A stretch of DNA of 64,000 nucleotides from Lewinellaceae bacterium (GCA_016716135.1 JADJWX010000006.1:335443-399442); one strand, 5' to 3'. Positions 34,269 to 44,570 are shown, counted from the first letter of the stretch. Numbers and translations are program-made. Notes: a model not told the origin generated them from the sequence alone.

Positions 34269-36108
34269 AGCCGCCAGAATTCAACAAAACATTCTGGGAA
34301 ACACACACACCGACTATGCCCGGACCCGGTCAAACATCGCAATGGTTTACTGGGAAACAAACCGCACAGCCGAAGCCCGAAAAATCCTGCTCGAACTAAA
34401 CGGCTTGTGCCGTAAACGCATCGAAGACGCCACGGCATACATGTCCGAAAACCAATTCCTTAGCCACCTGAAAACATTCGAAAAGGATTTTGCCCGCCTC
34501 CAGTCGTTTGCCCTGTTCTATCCGCACCCCGAACTCAGCGAGGCATGTTACGACAACGCGCTCTTGTACCGCGGGCAGATGCTTGAAAATGCGCGCCGGC
34601 TCAACCGCTTCGTGGACCAAGCCGACAGCCTGACCCGCGAAACCTATGCGCAATGGCAACTGTGCCGCAGTCGCCTGGCCGACGAGTACAATTATCCCAT
34701 CAACGATCGCATCGGCGTGTCTGAATTAGAACAAGAGGCTGAAACTTATGAAAAAACGCTGACCCGCAGTCTACCTGGATTTGCCGGGGCCTATGCCGCA
34801 CCGCGCTGGCAAGACGTGCGCGACCGCCTCAAACCCGGCGAGGCGGCCATCGAATTTTTGTACTTCCAGTTGTACGATTTCGGATTTACCGATACGCTCC
34901 AGTATGCCGCCCTGATCTTGCTGCCCGGCGCCACGGCCCCAATCTTCGTCCCGCTTTGCACGCAGCGGCAATTGGATTCGCTGCTCGACCGCAACGGACA
35001 ATCGGAAGATAAATTTATCGAAAACCTTTACTACGACCTGCGCCGCGGCAGCGAAACCCCACTGTACCAGCTGGTCTGGAAACCCCTCGAACCCCTGCTC
35101 CGCGATGTACGCACCATTCGGTACGCTCCGGTTGGCGACCTGCACCGGCTCAACCTTGCCGCCATCCGGCCCGACCGCCAGAGCGGCAGATTAGCCGAAC
35201 GGTATCAACTGCGCGTAGTGGGCAGCACCCGCCAACTCGCCGGCGTCGAAACATTTCAGCCCGCCTCAAAAAGCGCCGGCTTATTCGGCGATATTCCCTA
35301 CGACCTGGATACGCTCGCATACCGCAAGGCCCTTATCAAACTGTTTGGCGCCGAAACACCCGGTACGCCGAAATATCCCTATTTCCGGCACCACGAAAAC
35401 CCGACAGGCAAATCGGGCTTCCGGGGCGGAGCTGACGCTTGGGAGCCGCTGCCTTACAGCGCCGTCGAACTGAATACCGTCGGCCGCTTGCTTCAAGACG
35501 CCGGCTATCAAACGCAAATGCTGCGCGGTTATGACGCCAGCGAAGAAGCAGCCAAGAAAATTGGACGCCCTGCTCCGCCGCGCATACTGCATTTCAGCAC
35601 GCACGGCTTTTTCTTTCCCGACCCGGAAACCCGACCGGAGGCTAATATCAACGGCAGCTCCGGAGCCACGTTCCGCTTCTCAGAACACCCTTTGCTGCGC
35701 TCCGCACTCATCCTCGCCGGCGCCAACTACGCCTGGGAAAACCAACGCCCCTATGGAATTTTTGAAGACGGCATCTTCACCGCCTATGAGATTGCGCAGA
35801 TGAACCTGTCCGGCACGGAGCTGATCGTCTTGTCGGCTTGCGAAACGGGCCTGGGTGATATCCGGGGACATGAAGGCGTTTACGGTCTGCAACGGGCGTT
35901 TAAAATTGCCGGCGCCCAGTACATCCTGATGAGCCTCTGGGAAGTGCCCGACAAAGCCGCCAGCGCCCTGATGGCGGCTTTTTACCAAAATTATTTGCAA
36001 CAAAACATGCCGGCACACGAGGCGCTCCGGGAGGCGCAAAACAGCCTGCGCGCCCAACGGGAGTTTGAAAACCCGTATTACTGGGCGGGGTTTGTGCTGG
36101 TTGAATAG
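34210..36108 (+). CDS. CHAT caspase-like protease part of the TPR-CHAT protein (locus 1)
   Basis: Homology to the TPR array starts at about 34249 (DSLLAEAARIQQNILG); the ATG at 34210 lies in the out-of-frame overlap and is probably not a real start. A last TPR and a long helical region precede the CHAT domain (about residues 430-632). The catalytic His is in HFSTHGFF (codon 35601-35603) and the Cys in LSACETGLG (codon 35839-35841); the trailing LWEVPDKAAS and YWAGFVL are family marks. CHAT proteins are caspase/separase-clan Cys peptidases. With the signal peptide on the TPR part, I infer action in the periplasm or at the surface. A terminator follows. Confidence 0.85.
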   Translation: MVLCSFRSVSTPFADSLLAEAARIQQNILGNTHTDYARTRSNIAMVYWETNRTAEARKILLELNGLCRKRIEDATAYMSENQFLSHLKTFEKDFARLQSFALFYPHPELSEACYDNALLYRGQMLENARRLNRFVDQADSLTRETYAQWQLCRSRLADEYNYPINDRIGVSELEQEAETYEKTLTRSLPGFAGAYAAPRWQDVRDRLKPGEAAIEFLYFQLYDFGFTDTLQYAALILLPGATAPIFVPLCTQRQLDSLLDRNGQSEDKFIENLYYDLRRGSETPLYQLVWKPLEPLLRDVRTIRYAPVGDLHRLNLAAIRPDRQSGRLAERYQLRVVGSTRQLAGVETFQPASKSAGLFGDIPYDLDTLAYRKALIKLFGAETPGTPKYPYFRHHENPTGKSGFRGGADAWEPLPYSAVELNTVGRLLQDAGYQTQMLRGYDASEEAAKKIGRPAPPRILHFSTHGFFFPDPETRPEANINGSSGATFRFSEHPLLRSALILAGANYAWENQRPYGIFEDGIFTAYEIAQMNLSGTELIVLSACETGLGDIRGHEGVYGLQRAFKIAGAQYILMSLWEVPDKAASALMAAFYQNYLQQNMPAHEALREAQNSLRAQREFENPYYWAGFVLVE

Positions 36109-36126
36109 TCGTATTTCTAGTATTTG

Positions 36127-36160
36127 AAAAAAAGTCTCGCTTTGGCGGGACTTTTTTTTT
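36127..36160 (+). terminator. Terminator after TPR-CHAT locus 1
   Basis: A tract, AGTCTCGC-TTTG-GCGGGACT stem (one G-U pair), then nine T. Confidence 0.85.
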
Positions 36161-36198
36161 GTGGGGGACTCATCCGAATAAAGAAAATGATATTGAAT

Positions 36199-37035
36199 AT
36201 GAAAAAGACTTTCCTGATTTCGGTATTCCTGCTGATCGCCTGCCTGCTTACTGCACAAACAGGGCGCGATACACTTACCAATGAAAAAGTTATCCAACTT
36301 TCCAAAATCGGATTGGATGCTTCGGTGCTTATTAGCAAAATTGAAACAAGCATCCCCAAATTCGATGTAAGCACCGATGGGTTGATATACCTCAGTTCAA
36401 ATGGCGTTTCGGCTGAAGTAATCAATGCTATGATGAAAGCCGATGCGCAAGCCAAGGCTGAATTGGCCAATAAAAAAGATATGAACGACCCAAAATCTAT
36501 GCGCCCATCGGGCATATACTATTATGATCCAGCCGATTCTGCCAAGCTATTCAAACGCATCGATCCAGCCGTAATATCCAATACGCGTTCCGGTGGAATT
36601 GCCGGGGGTGTGGTTGGAGGCGTTGTGAAAAATAAACTCAGGGCCAGTTTAGCCGGATCAAACAGTAAAATGCAGCTAAACGAATCAAGCCCGGTATTCT
36701 ATTTCTATTTTGACAGAGCATCGAATTCAAATGCAGATAACTGGTTTTTTGCTTCTGCGAGCTCACCTAATGAATTTGTTCTGGTAAAGTTTGACGAAAA
36801 AAAGAATAGCCGTGAGATCGTCGTAGGCACTGAAAATGCCTACGGAAGTAATCTGGGTATCCCGAACAAGGATAAAATTCCTTTCAACTCAGAAGAAATA
36901 GCAGATGGGGTTTATAAAGTTTCTTTTAATGCACCACTGAAGAGTAGCGAATACTGCTTTCTCTATGCCAGCTCAACGCCTACAAATTATGCTAATGACA
37001 AGGTTTTCGACTTCGGCATTCAAGTTGAAAAATGA
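36199..37035 (+). CDS. Secreted protein of unknown function
   Basis: 278 residues from the ATG at 36199, where a signal peptide starts (MKKTFLISVFLLIACLLTAQ). A short N-terminal helical module (VIQLSKIGLDASVLISKIE, LIYLSSNGVSAEVINAMM) occurs in many Bacteroidota secreted proteins. A Gly-rich turn (GGIAGGVVGGVV) is followed by a beta-rich domain ending FDFGIQVEK. Function unknown. An out-of-frame ATGA overlaps the stop, and the barrel gene follows within 45 bp, so the three genes up to 40582 form an operon. Its codon use is more AT-rich than that of the CHAT gene. Confidence 0.75.
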   Translation: MKKTFLISVFLLIACLLTAQTGRDTLTNEKVIQLSKIGLDASVLISKIETSIPKFDVSTDGLIYLSSNGVSAEVINAMMKADAQAKAELANKKDMNDPKSMRPSGIYYYDPADSAKLFKRIDPAVISNTRSGGIAGGVVGGVVKNKLRASLAGSNSKMQLNESSPVFYFYFDRASNSNADNWFFASASSPNEFVLVKFDEKKNSREIVVGTENAYGSNLGIPNKDKIPFNSEEIADGVYKVSFNAPLKSSEYCFLYASSTPTNYANDKVFDFGIQVEK

Positions 37036-37076
37036 AACCTGTAACATCTCAAACTGTCATTTTTAAATTGAAATCT

Positions 37077-37628
37077 ATGAAAAATCTATTCTTGTTCTTA
37101 GTTTTTGTATCGTTTGCATACACCCTCAACGCCCAAATCCAAAAAGGTTCTGTACTCTTAGGCGGAACAGTAGGTATCAACAATTTTAGCGATGAAGGCG
37201 AAAGCATAACAACATTTCATCTGTCGCCAAGAGCCATCTTTATGGTAAGCGATCGCTTTGGACTTGGGCCAGGCCTAAACCTGGCCATTGCCACCAGCGA
37301 CGGCGATACGGAAGGTTCGCTGGGATTGAGCTTAGCCTCCCGTGTCTACTTCAATAAAACCGGCATGTCCCGCTTTTTTGCGCAATTGGACATCGGGGCA
37401 GAAACGCCGGATTTGGGCGCCGACGATATTGACATTTTGACAACAGGCGGCCTGGGTATAGGCGCCGATTTTTTCCTGAATGAGTTTGTGGCCATTGAAG
37501 GGGTTTTAGGCTATCGCCGCTTGCAAAATTTTGATGCCGAGGCAGGTGTGAATGTCATCGGCCTGAACTTCGGCGTAATAGCCTCCATCGGCGGAAAAAA
37601 TCAAATTGAACAAACGCTCCAATCATGA
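37077..37628 (+). CDS. Outer-membrane beta-barrel protein (porin-like)
   Basis: 183 residues from the ATG at 37077 (MKNLFLFLVFVSFAYTLNAQ signal peptide). The remainder is alternating strands with Gly/aromatic residues (GSVLLGGTVGINNF, LGLSLASRVYFN, FFAQLDIGAE, FVAIEGVLGYRRL) and ends in a strand, as in 8-stranded outer-membrane barrels. An upstream ATG at 37032 overlapping the previous stop lacks a signal. The stop overlaps the next start (ATGA), so translation is coupled. Confidence 0.82.
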   Translation: MKNLFLFLVFVSFAYTLNAQIQKGSVLLGGTVGINNFSDEGESITTFHLSPRAIFMVSDRFGLGPGLNLAIATSDGDTEGSLGLSLASRVYFNKTGMSRFFAQLDIGAETPDLGADDIDILTTGGLGIGADFFLNEFVAIEGVLGYRRLQNFDAEAGVNVIGLNFGVIASIGGKNQIEQTLQS

Positions 37629-40582
37629 AAAACATAGCCATTTCAATAGTTATTTCTATCGCAACCTTAACCCAGGCACTCGCCCAACCAACCCTCCAAT
37701 GGGATAAACGTTTCCACGGTCCGATAGCTCACGACGAAGGTAAGGCAATAACTGTAGACGCAGCCGGCTTCGTGTACGTAACCGGCTCCAGCGACGCGCC
37801 TACCGGTGCTACTGGCTTTTTGACCATCAAATACGACAGCAAAGGCGACACCGTGTGGACGCGCCGGTACGAAGGCGCAGCACCTGGGCTGGCCGGCGGC
37901 AGGGCGATCCACGTCGACGGCTCAGGCAATGTGTACGTGACCGGAAGTATTCAGGGTGCCTCATCGGGAGCGGATATACTTACCATAAAATACGGTGCTA
38001 CCGGTGTGCAGCTTTGGGCCTCGGTTTATAAAGGCAGTACAACCTCCAAGGATATTGGTTATAACCTTGTGGTAGATGTATTCGGCAACGTTTATGTAGT
38101 CGGATCATCAGGGTGGAGTGCTGTAGCCTTGAAATATAATGCTATGGGTATGCAACAATGGATAGCCGGAAGCGGGGCGTGGTACGATCCGATTACACCT
38201 GAAACGGAATACCATATCGATATAAACCACCTTAACAATATTGTAATTACCCTGGATGATCCGGATGCTATTGGCAATTTTGAAGCCTGGGAACTGAATG
38301 GGTTAAACGGGAGCCATATTTTCACGTACAACCAACCGTTTGTGCAGTTGTTTTGGGGTTCGCCAAATGCAATGGCTTTGAATTCAAACGGTGATATTTT
38401 TATGCTGAGCACTGAGTATAATTCTTCCGGAACCCCAAAGGAAATCAATGTATCAAAATTTACTTATGGAATTAAAACAGCAACCTGGAAAGTCTCTTAT
38501 ACTGCAGACCGAATTTATGGGGTTGACTTAAAGATCGATGCTGACAATAATGTTTATGTATTGGCAAGCCAGTTTATCCAAGGTACTTATAATTATTTTA
38601 CAATAAAATACAACTCCGAGGGCAACTACGAATGGGGGATTTTATACTATAACCAAGACCGGGATAATATCCCGGTTGCATTGGCTCTTAGTGATATTAC
38701 TGACCCTGATATTTTTGTTGCCGGTTATTCCTCAAAGGGTGAAATAACTACTGTTGGATACGATAACGATTCGAGCCCCCTTTGGAATGCCGTCGTCTAC
38801 GATTGCGGCAACAACGGCCCGGATATTGCCGCAGCGCTGGCTATCGACGCATGCGACAACCTGTACATCGCCGGAAATTCAAATTGCAACAATACTTTCC
38901 GCGACTTCCAAAACCCTAAATACGCCGCCACGCCGGCCCCGGTAATCACGCCTGCTAGCCCGGTTTCGATTTGCGAGGGTAGTTCGGCAACACTGAATTC
39001 CAGCGCCGCGATGTCCCACTTGTGGAGCACCGGCGCAACCACGGATTCGATTGTAGTTTCCACCGCCAGCATGTATACCGTAACGGTGACATACGCTGAC
39101 GGCTGCACCGCAGTATCCAAAACCACAAATGTAGTTGTCAACCCTTTGCCCACAGCCTCGATCAATGCGGACAAACCGACGATCTGCCAGGGCGAAAGCG
39201 CCGTGCTGACGGCTAATACCTGTAGTGGCTGCAGCTACCTGTGGAACACCGGTGAAACGACGCCGGTCAATACGGTCATGCCCCTGATGTCGACCAACTA
39301 CACGGTCACCGTCACGACCGCCGCAGGCTGCAGCGCGGCATCTGCGCCGCTAACGATAACCGTTAACACTGTCCCGGTAGTAACTGCCGCTGTTACCGGC
39401 CCTGATACCATTTGTATCGGCGAAATGACACAACTCAGCGCAAGTGGAGCTACCACCTATAATTGGGTTCCAGCCATTGGGCTGGATGACCCTACCAGCC
39501 CGAACCCCGGCGCCTCGCCCATTTCGACAACTACCTATACTGTAAACGGCACAACCGCCGGCTGTTCAGCAACAGCATTCGTAACAGTGACAGTATTCTC
39601 CGCGCCCGGCCAGCCCGGGTCAATTAATGGAAATATCAGTGCTTGCTCGGGCTCGGTGCAGGTGTATTCCGTACCTGAAGTTGCCGGCGTTACCTATGAC
39701 TGGGTCTTGCCGGCCGGCTGGACGGGCACTCAGAATAACAATAGCATAACTGTCACAGCAGGTCAAATGAGCGGTACGATATCTGTCATTGCCCGGAACG
39801 ATTGCGGAGATTCGCCCCCCAGAACGCTGGTGGTCACGATAATCACACCGCCGGCAAAACCCGTAGTGATCAACGGACCCGTCAGTATCTGCGCCGGCTC
39901 GATGCACTGGTATTCTGTGGACGCTGTTGCGGGCGCTACTTCGTACGAGTGGGTGTCGCCCCAAGGCTGGACCGGGACATCCTCCTCGGATTCAATTTTT
40001 TTAACGGCCGGTGACAACGGTGGTACGATTTTCATTATCGCAAACAATACTTGCGGGAGTTCAAGTCCGCAAATGCTTGCGGTTAGCGTAGAACCCTTGC
40101 CAACTGTTGAGTTTCCAATGGATACGATAATGCTTCTACCTGGTCAGCAGCTTACCCCGCAGATTATGGGAGATGTGACAAGTTATTTATGGTCTACGAA
40201 CGAAACCATTATGAGTATTGCCGTTGATTCTATTCCGATGGTATATACGGTTACTGTATTTACCAGTACAGGTTGTAGCGCAACTGCTTCCGTATTTGTC
40301 GATATAAAAACCATATCGACCGTTAACAAAGGCGACCCCGGTTTGCTTCAAATCTCGCCCAATCCAGCCTCTGACATCATAAACATCCGCTGCACCGAAG
40401 CGGCAACGCAGCTGGTACAATTGGTAAACTTACATGGTCAGGTACTCGTACAGGACGAAACATATGTACCATCGGGCGAAATCCGGCAGGTTGATATCGG
40501 GCAAGCGCCACTTGGCCTGTATTTCCTGCGAATTTTTGGGAAAAGACAGTATTGGGCAGTGCCGGTGGTAAAGACTGATTGA
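37625..40582 (+). CDS. Secreted SBBP beta-propeller and PKD/Ig-like protein with T9SS sorting domain
   Basis: 985 residues with a signal peptide (ends TQALAQ). Residues 25-430 carry SBBP propeller repeats (GFVYVTGSS, GNVYVTGS, GNVYVVGSS, NVYVLAS, LYIAGNS). Then follow two Ig-like domains with ICEGSSATL and ICQGESAVL (about 440-580), another with TICIGEMTQLSA, two PKD-like domains (YDWVLPAGWTG, YEWVSPQGWTG; about 660-820) and a T9SS type A sorting domain (ISPNPASDIINI, last 80 residues). Probably a surface protein; ligand unknown. Last gene of the operon that starts at 36199. Confidence 0.86.
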   Translation: MKNIAISIVISIATLTQALAQPTLQWDKRFHGPIAHDEGKAITVDAAGFVYVTGSSDAPTGATGFLTIKYDSKGDTVWTRRYEGAAPGLAGGRAIHVDGSGNVYVTGSIQGASSGADILTIKYGATGVQLWASVYKGSTTSKDIGYNLVVDVFGNVYVVGSSGWSAVALKYNAMGMQQWIAGSGAWYDPITPETEYHIDINHLNNIVITLDDPDAIGNFEAWELNGLNGSHIFTYNQPFVQLFWGSPNAMALNSNGDIFMLSTEYNSSGTPKEINVSKFTYGIKTATWKVSYTADRIYGVDLKIDADNNVYVLASQFIQGTYNYFTIKYNSEGNYEWGILYYNQDRDNIPVALALSDITDPDIFVAGYSSKGEITTVGYDNDSSPLWNAVVYDCGNNGPDIAAALAIDACDNLYIAGNSNCNNTFRDFQNPKYAATPAPVITPASPVSICEGSSATLNSSAAMSHLWSTGATTDSIVVSTASMYTVTVTYADGCTAVSKTTNVVVNPLPTASINADKPTICQGESAVLTANTCSGCSYLWNTGETTPVNTVMPLMSTNYTVTVTTAAGCSAASAPLTITVNTVPVVTAAVTGPDTICIGEMTQLSASGATTYNWVPAIGLDDPTSPNPGASPISTTTYTVNGTTAGCSATAFVTVTVFSAPGQPGSINGNISACSGSVQVYSVPEVAGVTYDWVLPAGWTGTQNNNSITVTAGQMSGTISVIARNDCGDSPPRTLVVTIITPPAKPVVINGPVSICAGSMHWYSVDAVAGATSYEWVSPQGWTGTSSSDSIFLTAGDNGGTIFIIANNTCGSSSPQMLAVSVEPLPTVEFPMDTIMLLPGQQLTPQIMGDVTSYLWSTNETIMSIAVDSIPMVYTVTVFTSTGCSATASVFVDIKTISTVNKGDPGLLQISPNPASDIINIRCTEAATQLVQLVNLHGQVLVQDETYVPSGEIRQVDIGQAPLGLYFLRIFGKRQYWAVPVVKTD

Positions 40583-40602
40583 ACTTTGCGATACTTAAAA
40601 GA

Positions 40603-40649
40603 ATACCCGGCAGCAAGTGGTTGCTCCTAAACCATTTGCTGTCGGGTAT
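40603..40649. terminator. Hairpin between convergent surface-protein genes
   Basis: 18-bp stem (40603-40620 with 40632-40649) with two G-U-type mismatches and an 11-nt loop; no long T tract. Confidence 0.65.
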
Positions 40650-40675
40650 ACCGCCTAAAAACAGCCATTTTCTAT

Positions 40676-43600
40676 CTAATCAACCACCGTAACATCCCAT
40701 TTCACAATTTCCGTTCGACCATCCGAAAATCTAATTTTCGCAAAAGCAACATAAACTCCTGGCTGTACTGGTTTGCCCTTATAAGTACTATCCCAGGAAC
40801 CAGACCAGTCATTCAGTGGATAATTGTCATTATTATAAATCGCATTACCCCAGCGGTCAAAAATCGACAATTCCAGCTGCACTACATCGTCGCCTTTATT
40901 GGAGATAACCAGGCGGTCGTTGCCGGTATTGCTTCCAGGTTTTAGGCCGGTAGGAAAATAAATAATGTTATCCGGAATAACCTGAATGAACTGGCTGGCC
41001 GTTGCGGTGCAGACTCCGTTATAGGAAATAACCAGCGTGTACAAGACATTTTTCTCTGGCGTTGCAAGGGGCTCGAGACAATGCTTGCAATCCAGCCAAT
41101 TGGTATTTTCCCACTGAAAGGTTTGCATCGGCCCGGTAACTATCGGCGTCAGCTGTATGGTAGTCCCTTCATTTATTGTGGTGTCATTACCCAGGGTTAC
41201 CGTCAACTCCGGGGCGGGTAAAACTGTACCTTCTACCAAAGTGCTACACCCTTCAATGGAAACCAGGATCGAATAAACTCCAGGCTGCAACTGATCAAAA
41301 AGTGCGTCTGTTTGCGGCGCCCCACCATCCAAGGAATATTCAAACGGCGCCGTACCCCCGGATGTCGCTTCAACCAGTATACTACCGAAGTCGCCAGGGC
41401 AGGGTGCATCCGTTTCGAATAGTTCGATAACCGGAATCAGCGCTGCATTAAATACCGTCTGGACGATATGCAGGCTATCGCAATCGACGGAAACAGCCTG
41501 ATAAATTGTAGTGTCCATGCCAACCTCGTCGGGATGACAAGTTTGTACAACCTCAATGCTCAAGGGTATCAAACTGGGATTGAAAACGGTATTTATTGTG
41601 ACCAGGCTATCGCAGTCAAAGATCAATTGTTCTGTCCCTGCTAATGCCGGATTGCAGGTCAATACCTGGTATGTTATGTATTGCGTAGCTGTTAATTCAG
41701 TAGTTGTTACGGTGATCCCATCGCACCAAGTTTGTCCGTTGTTAAACGTCGTGTCGATTCCGGTTGCGGCAGAATCGCAGGTGAACTGCGTTTGATATTG
41801 GGCTGTTGGAATGCCGGATAGTTCCAATATGGTAGTTACTGTTACTACACTGTCGCAATTGTATGTATAAGTTACCGCACCAACCTGGGACTGATCGCAG
41901 GTAGTTTGAGTGTACTCAATGTACTGCGTAACCGTAAGTTCGGTTGAAGTAATGGTAATTCCGTCACACCAATTTACGCCATTGTTGTAGGTCGTATCAG
42001 TGCCAACGGCGTTGGGATCACAGGTAAACTGCGTCTCGTAATCTGGCGGCGGTATATTGGTCAGGTCTAATACCGTATTGACTGTAACGACACTATCACA
42101 ATCGTAGAGGGATGTTTTTATGCCAACAAGCAGCGGGTCGCAGGTCGTTTGAAGCCGGTAAACAGAATCCGGAGCCTGAAAGGTAGTCGTTGTGACCACT
42201 GTACTATCGCAACCAAACCAGCTTTGCAGGTTTTGCACGACCGTACCGGTGTCAGCCAATTTACAAGTCGTGTTTTGAAGTTGGGTAATTAGTTCAGGCA
42301 GTACGGTTAACTGCACTTCGATCAGGGAATCGCAGCCATTTACCGTTTGAAAAGTCACAGTCCCGGTGGGGTTGGATTCACAGAAAGTCTGGTTGCCCAC
42401 AACGACACAATCTCCGGCACAAATCTGTTGATTAATCTGGTTGGTGTAACTAGGGAAAAAACTGAGCGAAACCTGCACGATACTATCGCATTGGCCGGGC
42501 CGGTCTACATAAATAGTCCCTGTCGGGTTGGACTGGTCGTACTGCGTTCCATTTAATACTACAGATTCTCCCGGACAAAGTGTTTGCTGAAACGAATACG
42601 GCAGGTTTTCAGACAAGCTGACCTGTCGCAAAAACTCGCAGCCTTGCTGGTTGCGTACGCGCACGGTATGCAGGCCCGGTGTGGTTGTCGTAAAGATTGG
42701 GTTTGAGCCGAAAGGGCCATTATCAAAACTGTATTCAAGCGGGCCGTTCCCAATGGCCGTTACGGTGACCTGTCCAAAAGGCTGACTCTGATCACAATTA
42801 ATAGACGTTACCTCTGTTTGAATATCAACAAAATTATCTGGTACAGTGTAGTATGCAGTATCGTACAAAACATCTTCGCAAAACGACTTGAATCCGCCTA
42901 TAACCATATAATTACCGGGCTGATTTACCGGAACAATAGAGTCGTTTGCCGGGTTAAATGCCTGCCCGTTGAGGTACCAGGATAATCCTTGATCGATGTA
43001 TTTTTTTGTTAGAAACAGGGTGTCGGGACAGGCTTGGTTGGGAGTAATTGTAATTTCCGGATTGACGACGATATCAAAACCCGAATAGTATCCGCCCCAG
43101 CCCCTATTACCGGAGCGCCCAAGCACGCCAACCTGGATGGGGCAAGCTGATTGCACGCTCAGATTGCCAGTATAACTTACCGCATCATATGTAACATATC
43201 CGGGGCTGCCAGGTACCGGGTATGGGCCAAAAAGGCTGCCATTTGTCCCTGTGGTACTGATTACCGGAGGGCAATTCTCCCGTGTTATTATGAATATGCT
43301 GCCCGTATAAGACTGACTACCAATGAAGTTTACCTTTGGTATATTGTTGACGGACGACCCTATTTGACAGGATAGCGGTGGTACGAAGAAAAGATCGGAA
43401 GTATGAATGTCATTCCAACCAGCGACAGACTGATACATGAAAACGGGTTCAGACGTTTTGATGTACATATTCTGGCCATTTGTGTATTGGGATTCCGGAA
43501 CAATAGCGGACTCTCCCGCATCGAGTGTATACTGAGGGGTAGTACTTCCGTTCAGGTATACCTGAGTATTGTCTGAATGCGCCACAACAATTGGCGTTTC

Positions 43601-44488
43601 AAGTCCTGCGTTGGTGCTGCCGCCAGCGCCTTTTGCCAGAACATACTCCGTGCCACAGCGTTCTAACGGGGCGACCTGAACAATTCCAAGATCCTGGCCT
43701 TCTACGGGATGATCTGCCCACCAGGAACCGCAATTCACGGCAATTAGTTTGTTTGAAGAAACCAATGCGCCAATCAATCCGTTGGCGTTTGCCGGGCGTG
43801 AATTCCAGCAGTAAACGGATAACACAAAGGATTCTCCTGCATTCAAATTTATTGTTATACTATTTCCGGGAATAATTACATCGCCACTATTATTTCCATT
43901 ATGTTGCGGCGCAATCCCGGGAGTGTAATCCGATATGACAATATTGGTATTATCTTCGGTAGCTATGATCCCGATAAAATTGGATAATCTAGAAGTAGAA
44001 CTAGCTGGTCTGTTTATAAGATGTCCAATCCTGAAAATTTTTCCAAATGCGGCGCGCCCTTGCGTTGTTACAGACCCCGCCTGGTCTCCTTGTTCTACCC
44101 TCAAATTCGCATAAAACCGTTTCGGCCCGCTTGCAATGATACCCCTGCCTTGAAGCGGTTGATTTAATTCGTATTCGGATACCAGTACTGTGGAATAATT
44201 TGTAAATCCGATCCTGAATTCAACCGGCGCCCCATTGGAAACCATAACTGTTGAGTCTGCAAACTCCCAGGAGAAAGTCACCAAACTCAGTCGCATGTAA
44301 CTGATAGTAACAGGGAATGGATTAGCTTCTGGTGTTGATAGATATAAAAACTGATCAACATCATTATTAGATCTGGAGTGCATTGGCGCAATCCAATGAA
44401 CTGTATCTAATTGTGCGTAAATTGAGTTCCCGAAAAAGAAAAATACAACAATACAGCCGTACAGCCGGCATAAGGAAGAAGTCTTCAT
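40676..44488 (-). CDS. Giant IgGFc-binding-domain adhesin with gliding-type (type B) T9SS sorting domain
   Basis: 1270 residues with a signal peptide (ends NSIYAQ). The N-terminal 470 residues (FYANLRVEQGDQAG, IIATEDNTNIVISDY, GTEYVLAKG, VNPEITITPNQ) match the IgGFc_binding N-terminal domain found in surface proteins. Then a Cys-rich middle (about 600-1010) alternates two unit types: TCDPxxVGxxT...CDSVVTVNT and TQFTCD...WCDGITITSTELT. One SprB repeat (GTAPFEYSLDGG) and a type B sorting domain (YFPTGL, IFDRWGNAIY, VAFAKIRFSDG) end the protein. Probably secreted through SprA and attached to the surface. The next gene upstream on the strand is another giant adhesin. Confidence 0.88.
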   Translation of the reverse strand: MKTSSLCRLYGCIVVFFFFGNSIYAQLDTVHWIAPMHSRSNNDVDQFLYLSTPEANPFPVTISYMRLSLVTFSWEFADSTVMVSNGAPVEFRIGFTNYSTVLVSEYELNQPLQGRGIIASGPKRFYANLRVEQGDQAGSVTTQGRAAFGKIFRIGHLINRPASSTSRLSNFIGIIATEDNTNIVISDYTPGIAPQHNGNNSGDVIIPGNSITINLNAGESFVLSVYCWNSRPANANGLIGALVSSNKLIAVNCGSWWADHPVEGQDLGIVQVAPLERCGTEYVLAKGAGGSTNAGLETPIVVAHSDNTQVYLNGSTTPQYTLDAGESAIVPESQYTNGQNMYIKTSEPVFMYQSVAGWNDIHTSDLFFVPPLSCQIGSSVNNIPKVNFIGSQSYTGSIFIITRENCPPVISTTGTNGSLFGPYPVPGSPGYVTYDAVSYTGNLSVQSACPIQVGVLGRSGNRGWGGYYSGFDIVVNPEITITPNQACPDTLFLTKKYIDQGLSWYLNGQAFNPANDSIVPVNQPGNYMVIGGFKSFCEDVLYDTAYYTVPDNFVDIQTEVTSINCDQSQPFGQVTVTAIGNGPLEYSFDNGPFGSNPIFTTTTPGLHTVRVRNQQGCEFLRQVSLSENLPYSFQQTLCPGESVVLNGTQYDQSNPTGTIYVDRPGQCDSIVQVSLSFFPSYTNQINQQICAGDCVVVGNQTFCESNPTGTVTFQTVNGCDSLIEVQLTVLPELITQLQNTTCKLADTGTVVQNLQSWFGCDSTVVTTTTFQAPDSVYRLQTTCDPLLVGIKTSLYDCDSVVTVNTVLDLTNIPPPDYETQFTCDPNAVGTDTTYNNGVNWCDGITITSTELTVTQYIEYTQTTCDQSQVGAVTYTYNCDSVVTVTTILELSGIPTAQYQTQFTCDSAATGIDTTFNNGQTWCDGITVTTTELTATQYITYQVLTCNPALAGTEQLIFDCDSLVTINTVFNPSLIPLSIEVVQTCHPDEVGMDTTIYQAVSVDCDSLHIVQTVFNAALIPVIELFETDAPCPGDFGSILVEATSGGTAPFEYSLDGGAPQTDALFDQLQPGVYSILVSIEGCSTLVEGTVLPAPELTVTLGNDTTINEGTTIQLTPIVTGPMQTFQWENTNWLDCKHCLEPLATPEKNVLYTLVISYNGVCTATASQFIQVIPDNIIYFPTGLKPGSNTGNDRLVISNKGDDVVQLELSIFDRWGNAIYNNDNYPLNDWSGSWDSTYKGKPVQPGVYVAFAKIRFSDGRTEIVKWDVTVVD

Positions 44489-44570
44489 GTTACATTAGTT
44501 TTATACAGAATTTACCGGGATGAATGCATGCGTCATACCCCCAGTTAAATGTCTTAAATATTTTGAGTTG

